Part shown: positions 6,918 to 13,583 of the stretch, in pieces
How the letters are laid out: every line of letters begins with the position of its first letter
Position numbering within the stretch: the first letter of the stretch is position 1
Assembly: GCA_934394665.1 (NCBI GenBank)
Contig: CAKRRS010000068.1
Span: forward strand, 1-15,286
Direction of reading: 5' to 3'
DNA: 15,286 bases
From: an uncultured Acetatifactor sp.
Lineage (GTDB): Bacteria > Bacillota > Clostridia > Lachnospirales > Lachnospiraceae
Made by a program: the position numbers and the translations under genes
Notes under the pieces: model-generated
The model's input: only the letters and a program-made list of their open reading frames with translations
Told to the model about the DNA's origin: nothing
The model's database searches: none

Positions 6918-8036
6918 GTGAGAGCGATTGGAATTATTTTAGCAGGCGGTAACAATCACAGAATGCGGGAACTTTCCCAGAAGAGAGCAATATGTGCAAT
7001 GCCTATTGCCGGAAGCTATCGAAGCATTGACTTTACACTGAGTAATATGACGAATTCCCATATTCAGAAGGTAGCGGTATTTACCCAGTACAATGCAAGA
7101 AGTCTGAATGAGCATCTGAATTCTTCCAAATGGTGGGATTTTGGACGTAAACAGGGCGGATTATATGTATTCACCCCGGCTGTGACAGCAGAGAACAGCA
7201 ACTGGTACAGAGGAACGGCAGACGCTATTTACCAGAATCTGAGTTTCTTAAAGAACAGCCATGAACCGTATGTAGTGATTGCTTCCGGTGACGGTGTATA
7301 CAAAATGGATTACAACAAAGTACTGGAATATCATATTGAGAAGAAGGCGGATATCACGGTAGTATGTCGTGATATGGAAGCCGGCACCAATGTAGAGCGC
7401 TTTGGTACGATCCGTATGAATGAAGAGAGCCGGATCGAAGAGTTCGAAGAGAAACCTCTTCAGGCCAAGACCAACACCATTTCCTGCGGCATCTATGTGG
7501 TTCGACGCAGACTTTTGATCGAGATGATCGAGAAATGTGCGGAAGAAGACAGATATGATTTCGTAAGAGACATTCTGATCCGTTACAAGGATCTGAAGAG
7601 AATCTATGGATATAAGATCAAGGATTATTGGAGAAACATCGCTTCTGTAGAAGATTACTACAGCACCAATATGGATTTCCTGAAGGCAGATGTCAGAAAT
7701 TATTTCTTCAAACAATATCCGGATGTATATTCCAAGGTGGATGATCTGCCCCCCGCAAAATACAATCCCGGTGCCCAGGTACGCAACAGTCTGGTATCCA
7801 GTGGATGTATCGTCAACGGTGTAGTAGAGAATTCCGTCATCTTTAAAAAGAGCTATATTGGTAACAACTGCGTGATCAAGAATTCCATTATCCTCAATGA
7901 TGTATACATTGGAGATAACACACATATTGAAAACTGTATTGTGGAGAGCCGTGATACAATCCGTGCAAATTCGTACTTTGTGGGAGAAGGCGAAGTTAAG
8001 ATCGTAGTAGAGCGCAATGAGAGATATGTGATTTAA
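6918..8036 (+). CDS. glgD: Glycogen biosynthesis protein GlgD (regulatory ADP-glucose pyrophosphorylase subunit)
   Basis: This GlgC paralogue typically forms a complex with GlgC in Firmicutes and raises its activity. The 372-aa sequence keeps the nucleotidyltransferase fold (IGIILAGGNNHRMREL, YRSIDFTLSNM, WYRGTADAIYQN, IEEFEEKP) and the beta-helix C-terminus (NSVIFKKSYIGNNCVIKNS). Key catalytic positions differ from GlgC: the glycine-rich loop reads GGNNHRM instead of GGQGSRL, and the active-site segment reads SGDGVYKMDY (Asp125 kept, the following His replaced by Gly). The start is GTG at 6918, only 2 nt after the glgC stop. Its AGGTGA ribosome site is within the 3' end of glgC, so translation is probably coupled. 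A regulatory rather than catalytic role fits what is known of the family. Confidence 0.93.
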   Translation: MRAIGIILAGGNNHRMRELSQKRAICAMPIAGSYRSIDFTLSNMTNSHIQKVAVFTQYNARSLNEHLNSSKWWDFGRKQGGLYVFTPAVTAENSNWYRGTADAIYQNLSFLKNSHEPYVVIASGDGVYKMDYNKVLEYHIEKKADITVVCRDMEAGTNVERFGTIRMNEESRIEEFEEKPLQAKTNTISCGIYVVRRRLLIEMIEKCAEEDRYDFVRDILIRYKDLKRIYGYKIKDYWRNIASVEDYYSTNMDFLKADVRNYFFKQYPDVYSKVDDLPPAKYNPGAQVRNSLVSSGCIVNGVVENSVIFKKSYIGNNCVIKNSIILNDVYIGDNTHIENCIVESRDTIRANSYFVGEGEVKIVVERNERYVI

Positions 8037-8047
8037 GTGATTAGCAG

Positions 8048-8157
8048 GTTAGTGAACTGTTCCATGCCCCATAGCCCCGGTTGTGTCTGCTGGTTTGTTG
8101 ATAGTTTCAGGAAAACGGGACACCCGGAACGGACAGAATGCCTTTTGCTTCACTAAC
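8048..8157 (+). repeat. Complete copy B of dispersed GTTAGTGAA-bounded repeat
   Basis: This 110-bp intergenic element is bounded by perfect 9-bp inverted ends, GTTAGTGAA (8048-8056) and TTCACTAAC (8149-8157). Its segment 8088-8116 aligns with 15258-15286 at 23 of 29 bases, and 8121-8140 matches the reverse complement of 14-33 at 19 of 20. It encodes no protein and sits between glgD and spoVG. The terminal inverted repeats and size resemble a MITE; no clear target-site duplication was seen. Confidence 0.65.
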
Positions 8158-8189
8158 TTTCAGTATACTCGAACCAAGGGGGTTGGCAT

Positions 8190-8465
8190 ATGCAAATTAC
8201 AGATGTACGTGTCCGTAAGATCACCAAAGAAGGCAAGATGAAGGCAATCGTTTCTGTTACATTAGATGACGAATTCGTAGTGCATGATATCAAGGTGATT
8301 GAAGGAGAAAAGGGATTATTTATCGCGATGCCGAGCAAAAAAGCGACGGATGGAGAATACAGAGATGTTGCACATCCGATCAACTCTTCCACCAGGGAAA
8401 ACTTACAGAAAGTGATTCTGGAAAGCTATGAGAAAGCAATGGAAGAGCCGGAAGAAGCCGGCTGA
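8190..8465 (+). CDS. spoVG: Septation/sporulation regulator SpoVG
   Basis: SpoVG is a small nucleic-acid-binding regulator, conserved in Firmicutes, that affects septation, sporulation or virulence genes depending on the species. The 91-aa protein matches the family along its length: [48 protein letters not shown], and [17 protein letters not shown], with an acidic C-terminus. The ATG at 8190 is preceded by AAGGGGG at 7-nt spacing. It follows glgD in the same direction after repeat B. I found no convincing sigma-A or sigma-H promoter in the gap, so readthrough from glgC-glgD is possible. A strong terminator follows. Confidence 0.96.
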   Translation: MQITDVRVRKITKEGKMKAIVSVTLDDEFVVHDIKVIEGEKGLFIAMPSKKATDGEYRDVAHPINSSTRENLQKVILESYEKAMEEPEEAG

Positions 8466-8522
8466 ACAAAAAGCAAGAATGCATGGCGCAAGATTGAAAC
8501 ATTGAGATTATGAGAGAAATAT

Positions 8523-8570
8523 AAAAACAGTTGTCGGTGGAAGAAAATTTCCGGACAACTGTTTTTTATA
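8523..8570. terminator. Hairpin terminator after spoVG, probably bidirectional
   Basis: Positions 8523-8535 pair perfectly with 8554-8566 (AAAAACAGTTGTC with GACAACTGTTTTT). An inner GGAA/TTCC pairing and a run of six T follow on the plus strand. The matching A-run on the left arm gives a T-run on the minus strand, so it can also end the convergent gene that stops at 8576. Confidence 0.9.
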
Positions 8571-8575
8571 TAATA

Positions 8576-9703
8576 TCAATTTTTCTGATAGGCACACAAT
8601 CCGTTTCCGAAGGTAAGTCTGTCAATCAACTCCAAAGTTCCTGCGGATCTGCGATAAAGTTCAATGGTGCCGGCAGCGTTGCCACCTTCCCAGAGAAGCT
8701 CAGGAGATACTTTCCCGTCAGGATTTTCATAAAACAATGGCATCATCTGTTCTTTACTGCAGTTTCCGGAAATCTTGATCACGGATGTGCGGTTCTGCGC
8801 CTTAAAATGCCAGATAAATCGTTTGTTTGTTTCTTTTACCTTCCATTTGCAGCGAGGGAGCGTAAACGGTTTTCCAAAATGATATTCGAAATCTTCTCCG
8901 GTGTAAGTGAGTTGCATCAAAATCCTGCGCCGCATCGGGAAAAATAAAAACTTCTGACAACAGCCGTCAATGGCAAGTGCGGAATGCTTCAATTCGCGAC
9001 CGGTTCGTTCGCTAATCAGACGCCCGGCGGCAAACTGCAGCCAGGGCTGGTTATAATTACGTCCCCAGTGTTTGTCCGCATAGCCGTACGAGCTTTCGGG
9101 AGTTACTTCATAAGTGACACCGTCTAAAATAACACTTCCGCGGAAAAAAGTCCGGATGCCTTCTCCGTGCCAAAAGCTTTCCAAGGCATGAATTGCTGTG
9201 AAAAAGGCATTGGAAATGTAGCCGGTATGGCAGGCAACCGCCTTGTGAACCTCCAGATCCCAGAAAAATGAGCCGGCGTCTGTCATCAATGACCGGTGTC
9301 TGGCGGTATCTTCAGAGATTTCAATCGCACCCGAAATACGGTTTTCACTATAGACACAATCCTCAATCTGCATGTAAAAGGGATCCTGAACAACTTGCAA
9401 CGAGGTCATGGGATAATAAGACTGTAATTGCAATCCGTCATCGCCGTGCTCCGGAAAAACGCCTGCTTTGATACAAAGATAGGAGGGCTTCATGCCATGG
9501 CGTTTGTAATAAGGGTGTTGACCTAAAATCGGCTGGGAGGATCCGAGTGCGGGATTCAAAATGCTGTATTCCACAAAAAAAGTGCGAGTTTCCTGCGTCT
9601 CCCGGCACATGCCCCGGAAGGAATGCCACCAGCGCATGTAGCCACGTTTTGCATCGGAACCTCGCAACATATATGCATTTCTCTTCAGATCAGATAAGTT
9701 CAT
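8576..9703 (-). CDS. Tocopherol-cyclase-like (lipocalin-like) protein of unknown function
   Basis: This 375-aa soluble protein resembles the tocopherol cyclase-like family by its overall pattern of aromatic motifs; the match is by eye. Visible features are RGYMRWWHSF near the start (residues 20-29), the conserved-looking GYADKHWGRNYNQPWLQF (207-224), and SFWHGEGIRTFFRGSVILDG shortly before it. There is no signal peptide or membrane segment, so it is probably cytoplasmic. In plants and cyanobacteria the family closes the chromanol ring of tocopherol, but an anaerobic Firmicute has no obvious tocopherol route, so the substrate is unknown. The ATG at 9703 follows GGGGGAG at 10-nt spacing. It is a single-gene unit with its own promoter at 9764-9792, convergent with spoVG. 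Confidence 0.6.
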   Translation of the reverse strand: MNLSDLKRNAYMLRGSDAKRGYMRWWHSFRGMCRETQETRTFFVEYSILNPALGSSQPILGQHPYYKRHGMKPSYLCIKAGVFPEHGDDGLQLQSYYPMTSLQVVQDPFYMQIEDCVYSENRISGAIEISEDTARHRSLMTDAGSFFWDLEVHKAVACHTGYISNAFFTAIHALESFWHGEGIRTFFRGSVILDGVTYEVTPESSYGYADKHWGRNYNQPWLQFAAGRLISERTGRELKHSALAIDGCCQKFLFFPMRRRILMQLTYTGEDFEYHFGKPFTLPRCKWKVKETNKRFIWHFKAQNRTSVIKISGNCSKEQMMPLFYENPDGKVSPELLWEGGNAAGTIELYRRSAGTLELIDRLTFGNGLCAYQKN

Positions 9704-9763
9704 TGATAAAAGACTCCCCCGCTTTTGTACCCCTCAAGACAACATTTCGTAGATAACAGGTAT

Positions 9764-9792
9764 ATTATAATACTATATGTTGTAAATGACAA
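9764..9792 (-). promoter_or_regulatory. Promoter of the tocopherol-cyclase-like gene
   Basis: On the minus strand, TTGTCA (9787-9792) and TATAAT (9764-9769) are separated by exactly 17 nt, close to the sigma-A consensus. Transcription would begin near 9757, about 54 nt before the ATG. A 7-bp inverted repeat, ACAACAT (9739-9745) and ATGTTGT (9777-9783), surrounds the -10 region; it may be chance or an operator. The lacI gene ends only 28 bp upstream of the -35, with no clear terminator between. Confidence 0.75.
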
Positions 9793-9819
9793 GGCTGTCG
9801 GTGAAATCTTAAGAAAATT

Positions 9820-10839
9820 TTAGATGTTTTCTTTGATTCGGATATCCACGGCTGTGTAGTTATATTCTTTTTGCGGTTTTTCTCCGGTTGTCAGATAAGC
9901 AAACAGCAGAGCAAGGGGCAGACTTCCCTGAATCCGTGGCTGTTGGCAGATAGTCGCAGCAATGGAACCGCTCTCTAATAATTGCCTGGTCGTAGGAATC
10001 AGGTCATAACAAATGATGCGAATGTCTCTCTTCCTTCCGAGAGCTTCGATACTTCGGCAGCCGCCGTATGCTCCGCTTGCAGTAAAAAACAAAGCATTGA
10101 TTTCCGGATGCTTTAACAGCAGAGAGGTTGTCTTCTCGTAGCTCTCCACTTCATCGTCATGGGCTTCGATCGTATCGATAATGTGAATACGGTCAGAATA
10201 AGGCTCCAGGGATTTGAGAAAACCTGCAATTCTTTCCGTGTGACAGAGAATATTGGAAGAACCGGTAATGATGCCGACATTTACGATCCCGGAAGTCATC
10301 AATTGCAGAAGCCCTGCGGCGGTTGCTCCACTTTTGGTGTAATTGCTGCCTACATAGGCAAGCCGTTTTGAATTTTCGATATCAGTATTCAGAGTGACGA
10401 CAGGAATACCTTGCTCATACAATTCATTGATGCGGGAACGAATCCGGTCGTCGTTATATGGTGTCATGGCAATACCGCTTACTTCTTCGGCCAACAAGTC
10501 GTCCATAGCCCGAAGCTGGGCATCTACGCCGTACATAATCTGTTTCGTGATTACTGTACAATTATAGCCGGCCAGTTCCGAAGCTTTTTCCTCAATTCCG
10601 GACAGGACATCCTGGAAAAAAGTGATTCCGGTAGAAAACAGAATGACACCAAGCTTCAGCTTTTTTTTCTGTGCAGCCAGTACCAGACCGGCACGGTTTG
10701 GTTTATAGTCCAGATCTCTGGCAATTTTTTTGATTTTTTCAGCAGTTTCCGGATTCACGGCACCACGGTCGTTCAGTACACGATCCACCGTGCCGCGGGA
10801 CACGCCGGCCAGTGCTGCGATTTCTTTGATTGTAGCCAT
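9820..10839 (-). CDS. LacI-family transcriptional regulator with periplasmic-binding-like sugar domain
   Basis: This is a DNA-binding repressor that responds to a sugar or sugar phosphate. The N-terminal helix-turn-helix is textbook LacI: TIKEIAALAGVSRGTVDRVL (residues 3-22), followed by the hinge region AEKIKKIARDLDYKPNRAG. The C-terminal domain begins LKLGVILFSTGITFF and has the periplasmic-binding-protein fold (GIAMTPYNDDRIRSRI, GIPVVTLNTDIENSKRLAYV, RIICYDLIPTTRQLLESGSI, TICQQPRIQGSLPLALLFAY). I chose ATG at 10839 rather than 10869, because the HTH begins right after it, as usual for LacI proteins of about 339 aa; AAAGG upstream is a reasonable ribosome site. It is divergent from xylB and is probably the local repressor of the xylB-DUF4867-isomerase unit. 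Its ligand cannot be read from the sequence. Confidence 0.92.
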   Translation of the reverse strand: MATIKEIAALAGVSRGTVDRVLNDRGAVNPETAEKIKKIARDLDYKPNRAGLVLAAQKKKLKLGVILFSTGITFFQDVLSGIEEKASELAGYNCTVITKQIMYGVDAQLRAMDDLLAEEVSGIAMTPYNDDRIRSRINELYEQGIPVVTLNTDIENSKRLAYVGSNYTKSGATAAGLLQLMTSGIVNVGIITGSSNILCHTERIAGFLKSLEPYSDRIHIIDTIEAHDDEVESYEKTTSLLLKHPEINALFFTASGAYGGCRSIEALGRKRDIRIICYDLIPTTRQLLESGSIAATICQQPRIQGSLPLALLFAYLTTGEKPQKEYNYTAVDIRIKENI

Positions 10840-10876
10840 AAAATCTCTATGCCTTTCAGTAACTTGCAAACTTTCA

Positions 10877-10890
10877 GGTGCTTAACCACC
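10877..10890. promoter_or_regulatory. Candidate LacI-family operator at the lacI promoter
   Basis: GGTGCTTAACCACC is a palindrome with 12 of 14 symmetric positions, lying about 6-19 nt downstream of the predicted lacI transcription start. It shares the GTG-N6-CAC frame and the GTGC half with the palindrome at the xylB promoter, suggesting autoregulation (inference). Confidence 0.45.
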
Positions 10891-10902
10891 TTAGCTTTAG
10901 CA

Positions 10903-10931
10903 ATTATACATCAAAACTCACGCGATTACAA
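10903..10931 (-). promoter_or_regulatory. Promoter of the LacI-family regulator
   Basis: On the minus strand, TTGTAA (10926-10931) and a perfect TATAAT (10903-10908) are separated by 17 nt. Transcription would begin near 10896, about 57 nt before the chosen ATG. Confidence 0.75.
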
Positions 10932-11113
10932 AGCGATACCCTGCTTTGCAATCTGCTATTAAAGTACCACATTTTTACGGTGAAGTCAATGAAACCGTTG
11001 GATTTGTCCGAGCACGGTAACAATTAGGATGAACAATTGGGAGACACAACATACAAGAAAAGTAAAATCTTCACTTTTTAGTGAAAAAATGCTGAAAAGA
11101 TAAAAACTTCCAC
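10932..11113. other. Divergent regulatory region between lacI and xylB
   Basis: This gap holds no gene. It contains an inverted repeat TTCACT-TTTT-AGTGAA (11070-11085) about 65-80 bp before the xylB transcription start, two direct copies of AACAATT(A/G)GG 13 bp apart (11019-11028 and 11032-11041), and a weak catabolite-response-like match, TGAAACCGTTGGAT (10990-11003), that lacks the usual 3' end. Each is a possible regulator-binding site; none is strong alone. Confidence 0.35.
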
Positions 11114-11142
11114 TTGAAAAATTTTCGCACATTCGTTATGAT
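11114..11142 (+). promoter_or_regulatory. Promoter of xylB-DUF4867-isomerase
   Basis: TTGAAA (11114-11119) and TATGAT (11137-11142) are separated by 17 nt, a good sigma-A match. Transcription would begin near 11149, immediately before the palindrome at 11153-11166. Confidence 0.75.
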
Positions 11143-11152
11143 AGAACTATAA

Positions 11153-11166
11153 CGTGCACGGGCACG
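11153..11166. promoter_or_regulatory. Candidate LacI-family operator at the xylB promoter
   Basis: CGTGC-ACGG-GCACG is a perfect 5-bp inverted repeat with a 4-nt spacer, a few nucleotides downstream of the predicted transcription start. This location is typical for a LacI-type roadblock or promoter-occluding operator. It has the GTG-N6-CAC frame also found at the divergent lacI promoter. Confidence 0.6.
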
Positions 11167-11229
11167 CAGAGACATAATGATTACGGGTTACAAAGTGCAA
11201 AAAACTGATTAAAAATGGGAGGAAGATTC

Positions 11230-12699
11230 ATGTTATACATAGGAATCGATCTTGGTACTTCAGCAGTGAAACTGTTGTTAATGGACAGTGGGGGTAATAT
11301 CCGGAATATTGTATCCCGGGAGTATCCGCTGTACTTCCCACATCCCGGCTGGTCGGAGCAGAAGCCGGAGGACTGGTATGAACAGACGATGGAAGGAATC
11401 AGGGAACTTTTAAAGGATGCGGACAAGAGCCAGGTGGCGGGCATCAGTTTTGGCGGACAGATGCATGGTCTGGTTATCCTGGATGAGAAGGATCAGGTAA
11501 TTCGTCCGGCAATTCTCTGGAACGACGGCAGAACTACCGAGGAATGTGATTATCTGAACAATGTGATCGGTAAGGAAAAACTTTCTGCATATACGGCGAA
11601 CATTTCCTTTACCGGATTTACGGCACCGAAGATCCTCTGGGTGAAAAAGAACGAGCCGGAAAATTTTGCCAGAATTAAAAAGATCATGCTGCCGAAGGAT
11701 TACATTGCCTATAAACTGACCGGTGTACATTGTACCGATGTATCCGATGCTTCCGGTATGCTGCTGTTTGATGTAAAGAACCGTTGCTGGTCGAAGGAAA
11801 TGTGTGAGATCTGCGGCGTTACGGAAGATCAGCTGGCTACCTGCTATGAAAGTTATGAAAAGGTAGGCTGTGTATTGCCGGAAGTAGCGGATGAACTGGG
11901 AATCCCTCATAATGTAGTGGTGGCAGCGGGAGCCGGAGATAATGCGGCAGCTGCAGTGGGAACCGGAACCGTCGGAGACAATATGTGTAATATTTCTCTG
12001 GGTACCAGCGGAACGATTTTCATTTCCTCCAATCATTTTGGCGTGGATCAGCACAATGCCCTGCATTCCTTTGCACATGCAGACGGACATTATCATCTCA
12101 TGGGCTGTATGCTGAGTGCTGCTTCTTGCAATAAGTGGTGGATGGATGAGATCATCGGGACGAAGGATTATGCATCGGAGCAGGCGCAGATTGAGAAGCT
12201 GGGTGAGAACCACGTTTATTTCCTGCCGTATCTCATGGGAGAGCGTTCTCCTCACAATGATCCCAATGCCAGAGGTACTTTTATCGGCATGACCATGGAT
12301 ACTACCCGTGCCGATATGACACAGGCAGTACTGGAGGGCGTTGCGTTTGCACTGAGGGATTCCCTGGAAGTGGCAAAATCTCTGGGAATTCGTCTCGAGC
12401 GTACCAAGATCTGCGGTGGCGGAGCCAAGAGTCCTCTGTGGAAGAAGATGATCGCCAATATCCTGAACCTGAAAGTGGATGTGATCGAGAGCGAAGAAGG
12501 TCCGGCTATGGGTGGTGCCATGCTGGCAGCGGTAGCCTGTGGGGAATATGCAAGTGTGGAAGAGATCGCGGAGAAGTTTGTCAAGGTCACAGGAACCGTA
12601 GAACCGGATCCGGAACTGGTGGCAAAGTATGAAGAACGTTATCAGAAGTTCCGTCAGATCTACCCGGCATGCAAGCCTTTGTTTGAAATCATTAAATAA
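11230..12699 (+). CDS. xylB: FGGY-family pentulose kinase, most like xylulokinase
   Basis: This kinase phosphorylates a ketopentose, most likely D-xylulose, to feed the pentose phosphate pathway. The 489-aa protein has the FGGY signatures: the N-terminal phosphate loop GIDLGTSAVK, the substrate-site GGQMHG (Gln77-Met78-His79, as in XylB), LWNDGRT, DVSDASGMLLFDV, the catalytic GAGDNAAAAVGTG with Asp237, YLMGERSPHNDPNARG, and the C-terminal ATP-site CGGGAKSPLWKKM. I chose ATG at 11230 because GGGAGGAAG lies just upstream; an in-frame ATG at 11215 overlaps that ribosome site. It is the first gene after the divergent LacI regulator, followed by a DUF4867 gene and an isomerase that is not xylose isomerase. 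The true substrate could therefore be another pentulose such as D-ribulose, although the residues look like XylB. Confidence 0.88.
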   Translation: MLYIGIDLGTSAVKLLLMDSGGNIRNIVSREYPLYFPHPGWSEQKPEDWYEQTMEGIRELLKDADKSQVAGISFGGQMHGLVILDEKDQVIRPAILWNDGRTTEECDYLNNVIGKEKLSAYTANISFTGFTAPKILWVKKNEPENFARIKKIMLPKDYIAYKLTGVHCTDVSDASGMLLFDVKNRCWSKEMCEICGVTEDQLATCYESYEKVGCVLPEVADELGIPHNVVVAAGAGDNAAAAVGTGTVGDNMCNISLGTSGTIFISSNHFGVDQHNALHSFAHADGHYHLMGCMLSAASCNKWWMDEIIGTKDYASEQAQIEKLGENHVYFLPYLMGERSPHNDPNARGTFIGMTMDTTRADMTQAVLEGVAFALRDSLEVAKSLGIRLERTKICGGGAKSPLWKKMIANILNLKVDVIESEEGPAMGGAMLAAVACGEYASVEEIAEKFVKVTGTVEPDPELVAKYEERYQKFRQIYPACKPLFEIIK

Positions 12700-12787
12700 T
12701 GCCGTAGAAAAATCAAACAACAACATAATAAAACGAACCTCATAATTGGGAGATTGCGCTATAATAAAGAAAGGTTGGTAGAGAAAG

Positions 12788-13429
12788 ATGCGTATTTTAT
12801 CTGTAAAAGATCCTGCATTCCGCAAATATGGCAGAGTGATCAGCAACGTGGATTTCACGGAACTGGTGGAAGAGATGAAGAAGACTCCGATTCCTGACGG
12901 CGTGGTATATGAGCCGGGGATCAACGCACTGGAAGCACTGCCGGTGAAAAAGGAGCTGGAGGCGATTACTTACGGTGAGATGCCCGTACAGATCGGTTAC
13001 TGCAACGGTCATAATTCTAAGCTGAATGCTGTAGAATACCACAGAAGTTCAGAAATCAATGTGGCAGCAACGGATGCAATTCTTATCCTGGGACAGTTAG
13101 CTGATGTGGCAGAGGATTTTACATACGATACTTCTAAGATGGAGGCATTTCTGGTACCTGCCGGAACCGGTGTGGAAGTATTTGCAACATCACTGCATTA
13201 TGCGCCCTGCGGAGTGGACGGACAGGGATTCCAGGTAGCTATCGTGTTGCCGCAGGGAACAAATTATCCCTTGGAAGGAACACATCAGAAAGCAGAGCAG
13301 GGCAAGGCTCCCAGCGAAGATGCACTGCTTGCAGCTACGAACAAATGGCTGATCGGTCACGCAGAGGGCGGTCTACCCGAGGGAAGTTTTATCGGTCTGA
13401 CCGGTGAAAACCTGGATGTGAGCAAATAA
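12788..13429 (+). CDS. DUF4867 family protein, cupin-like, associated with sugar catabolism
   Basis: I recognise this 213-aa protein as DUF4867-like from its overall pattern; its biochemical function is not known to me. It looks like a soluble cupin-type beta-barrel. Residues that could bind a metal are Glu83 and His85 in NAVEYHRSSEIN, Glu130 in VPAGTGVEVF, and His137 in SLHYAPCG. The PAGTGVEVF strand and LPQGTNYPL also fit a cupin. A sugar isomerase, epimerase or lactone-processing role would suit its position between a pentulose kinase and an aldose isomerase, but that is inference. The ATG at 12788 is preceded by a rather distant AAAGG and an adjacent GAGAAAG. An 88-nt gap separates it from xylB; TATAAT at 12760-12765 has no matching -35, so readthrough from xylB is likely. 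Confidence 0.7.
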   Translation: MRILSVKDPAFRKYGRVISNVDFTELVEEMKKTPIPDGVVYEPGINALEALPVKKELEAITYGEMPVQIGYCNGHNSKLNAVEYHRSSEINVAATDAILILGQLADVAEDFTYDTSKMEAFLVPAGTGVEVFATSLHYAPCGVDGQGFQVAIVLPQGTNYPLEGTHQKAEQGKAPSEDALLAATNKWLIGHAEGGLPEGSFIGLTGENLDVSK

Positions 13430-13583
13430 CGTAATGGCAAAGCAGTCCGCCTTGTGTAAGCAGGAGAGGAATTTGCAGACGTAATAACGATTTGAACGCA
13501 GAGTTCCGATGCAGGAAAGTATGGGAAGCTGCGGTAAAATAAATGGTATAGAGAAAAGAAAACAAAAATAGGAGGATTACAAA

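Noticed and set aside
8109..8139. A sigma-H promoter for spoVG (AGGAAAA followed by AGAAT)
   Set aside because: The gap between the two boxes is about 17 nt, longer than the usual 11-12, and the AGAAT block belongs to the dispersed repeat.
10857..10880. A fourth copy of the dispersed repeat end before lacI (CAGTAACTTGCAAA)
   Set aside because: Only about ten bases resemble the element end, with no partner end or internal block nearby; chance is likely.
10990..11003. Catabolite-response element TGAAACCGTTGGAT upstream of xylB
   Set aside because: The first half fits the consensus but the last three positions do not, and the site is far upstream of the promoter, so it is kept only as a weak note.
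12760..12765. An internal promoter (TATAAT) before the DUF4867 gene
   Set aside because: No acceptable -35 lies 16-18 nt upstream and there is no TG extension.
11410..12924. A 504-aa open frame on the minus strand, antisense to xylB and longer than it
   Set aside because: It runs across the clear xylB frame, has no recognisable domain or good ribosome site, and overlaps the start of the DUF4867 gene. It is a shadow of xylB codon bias.
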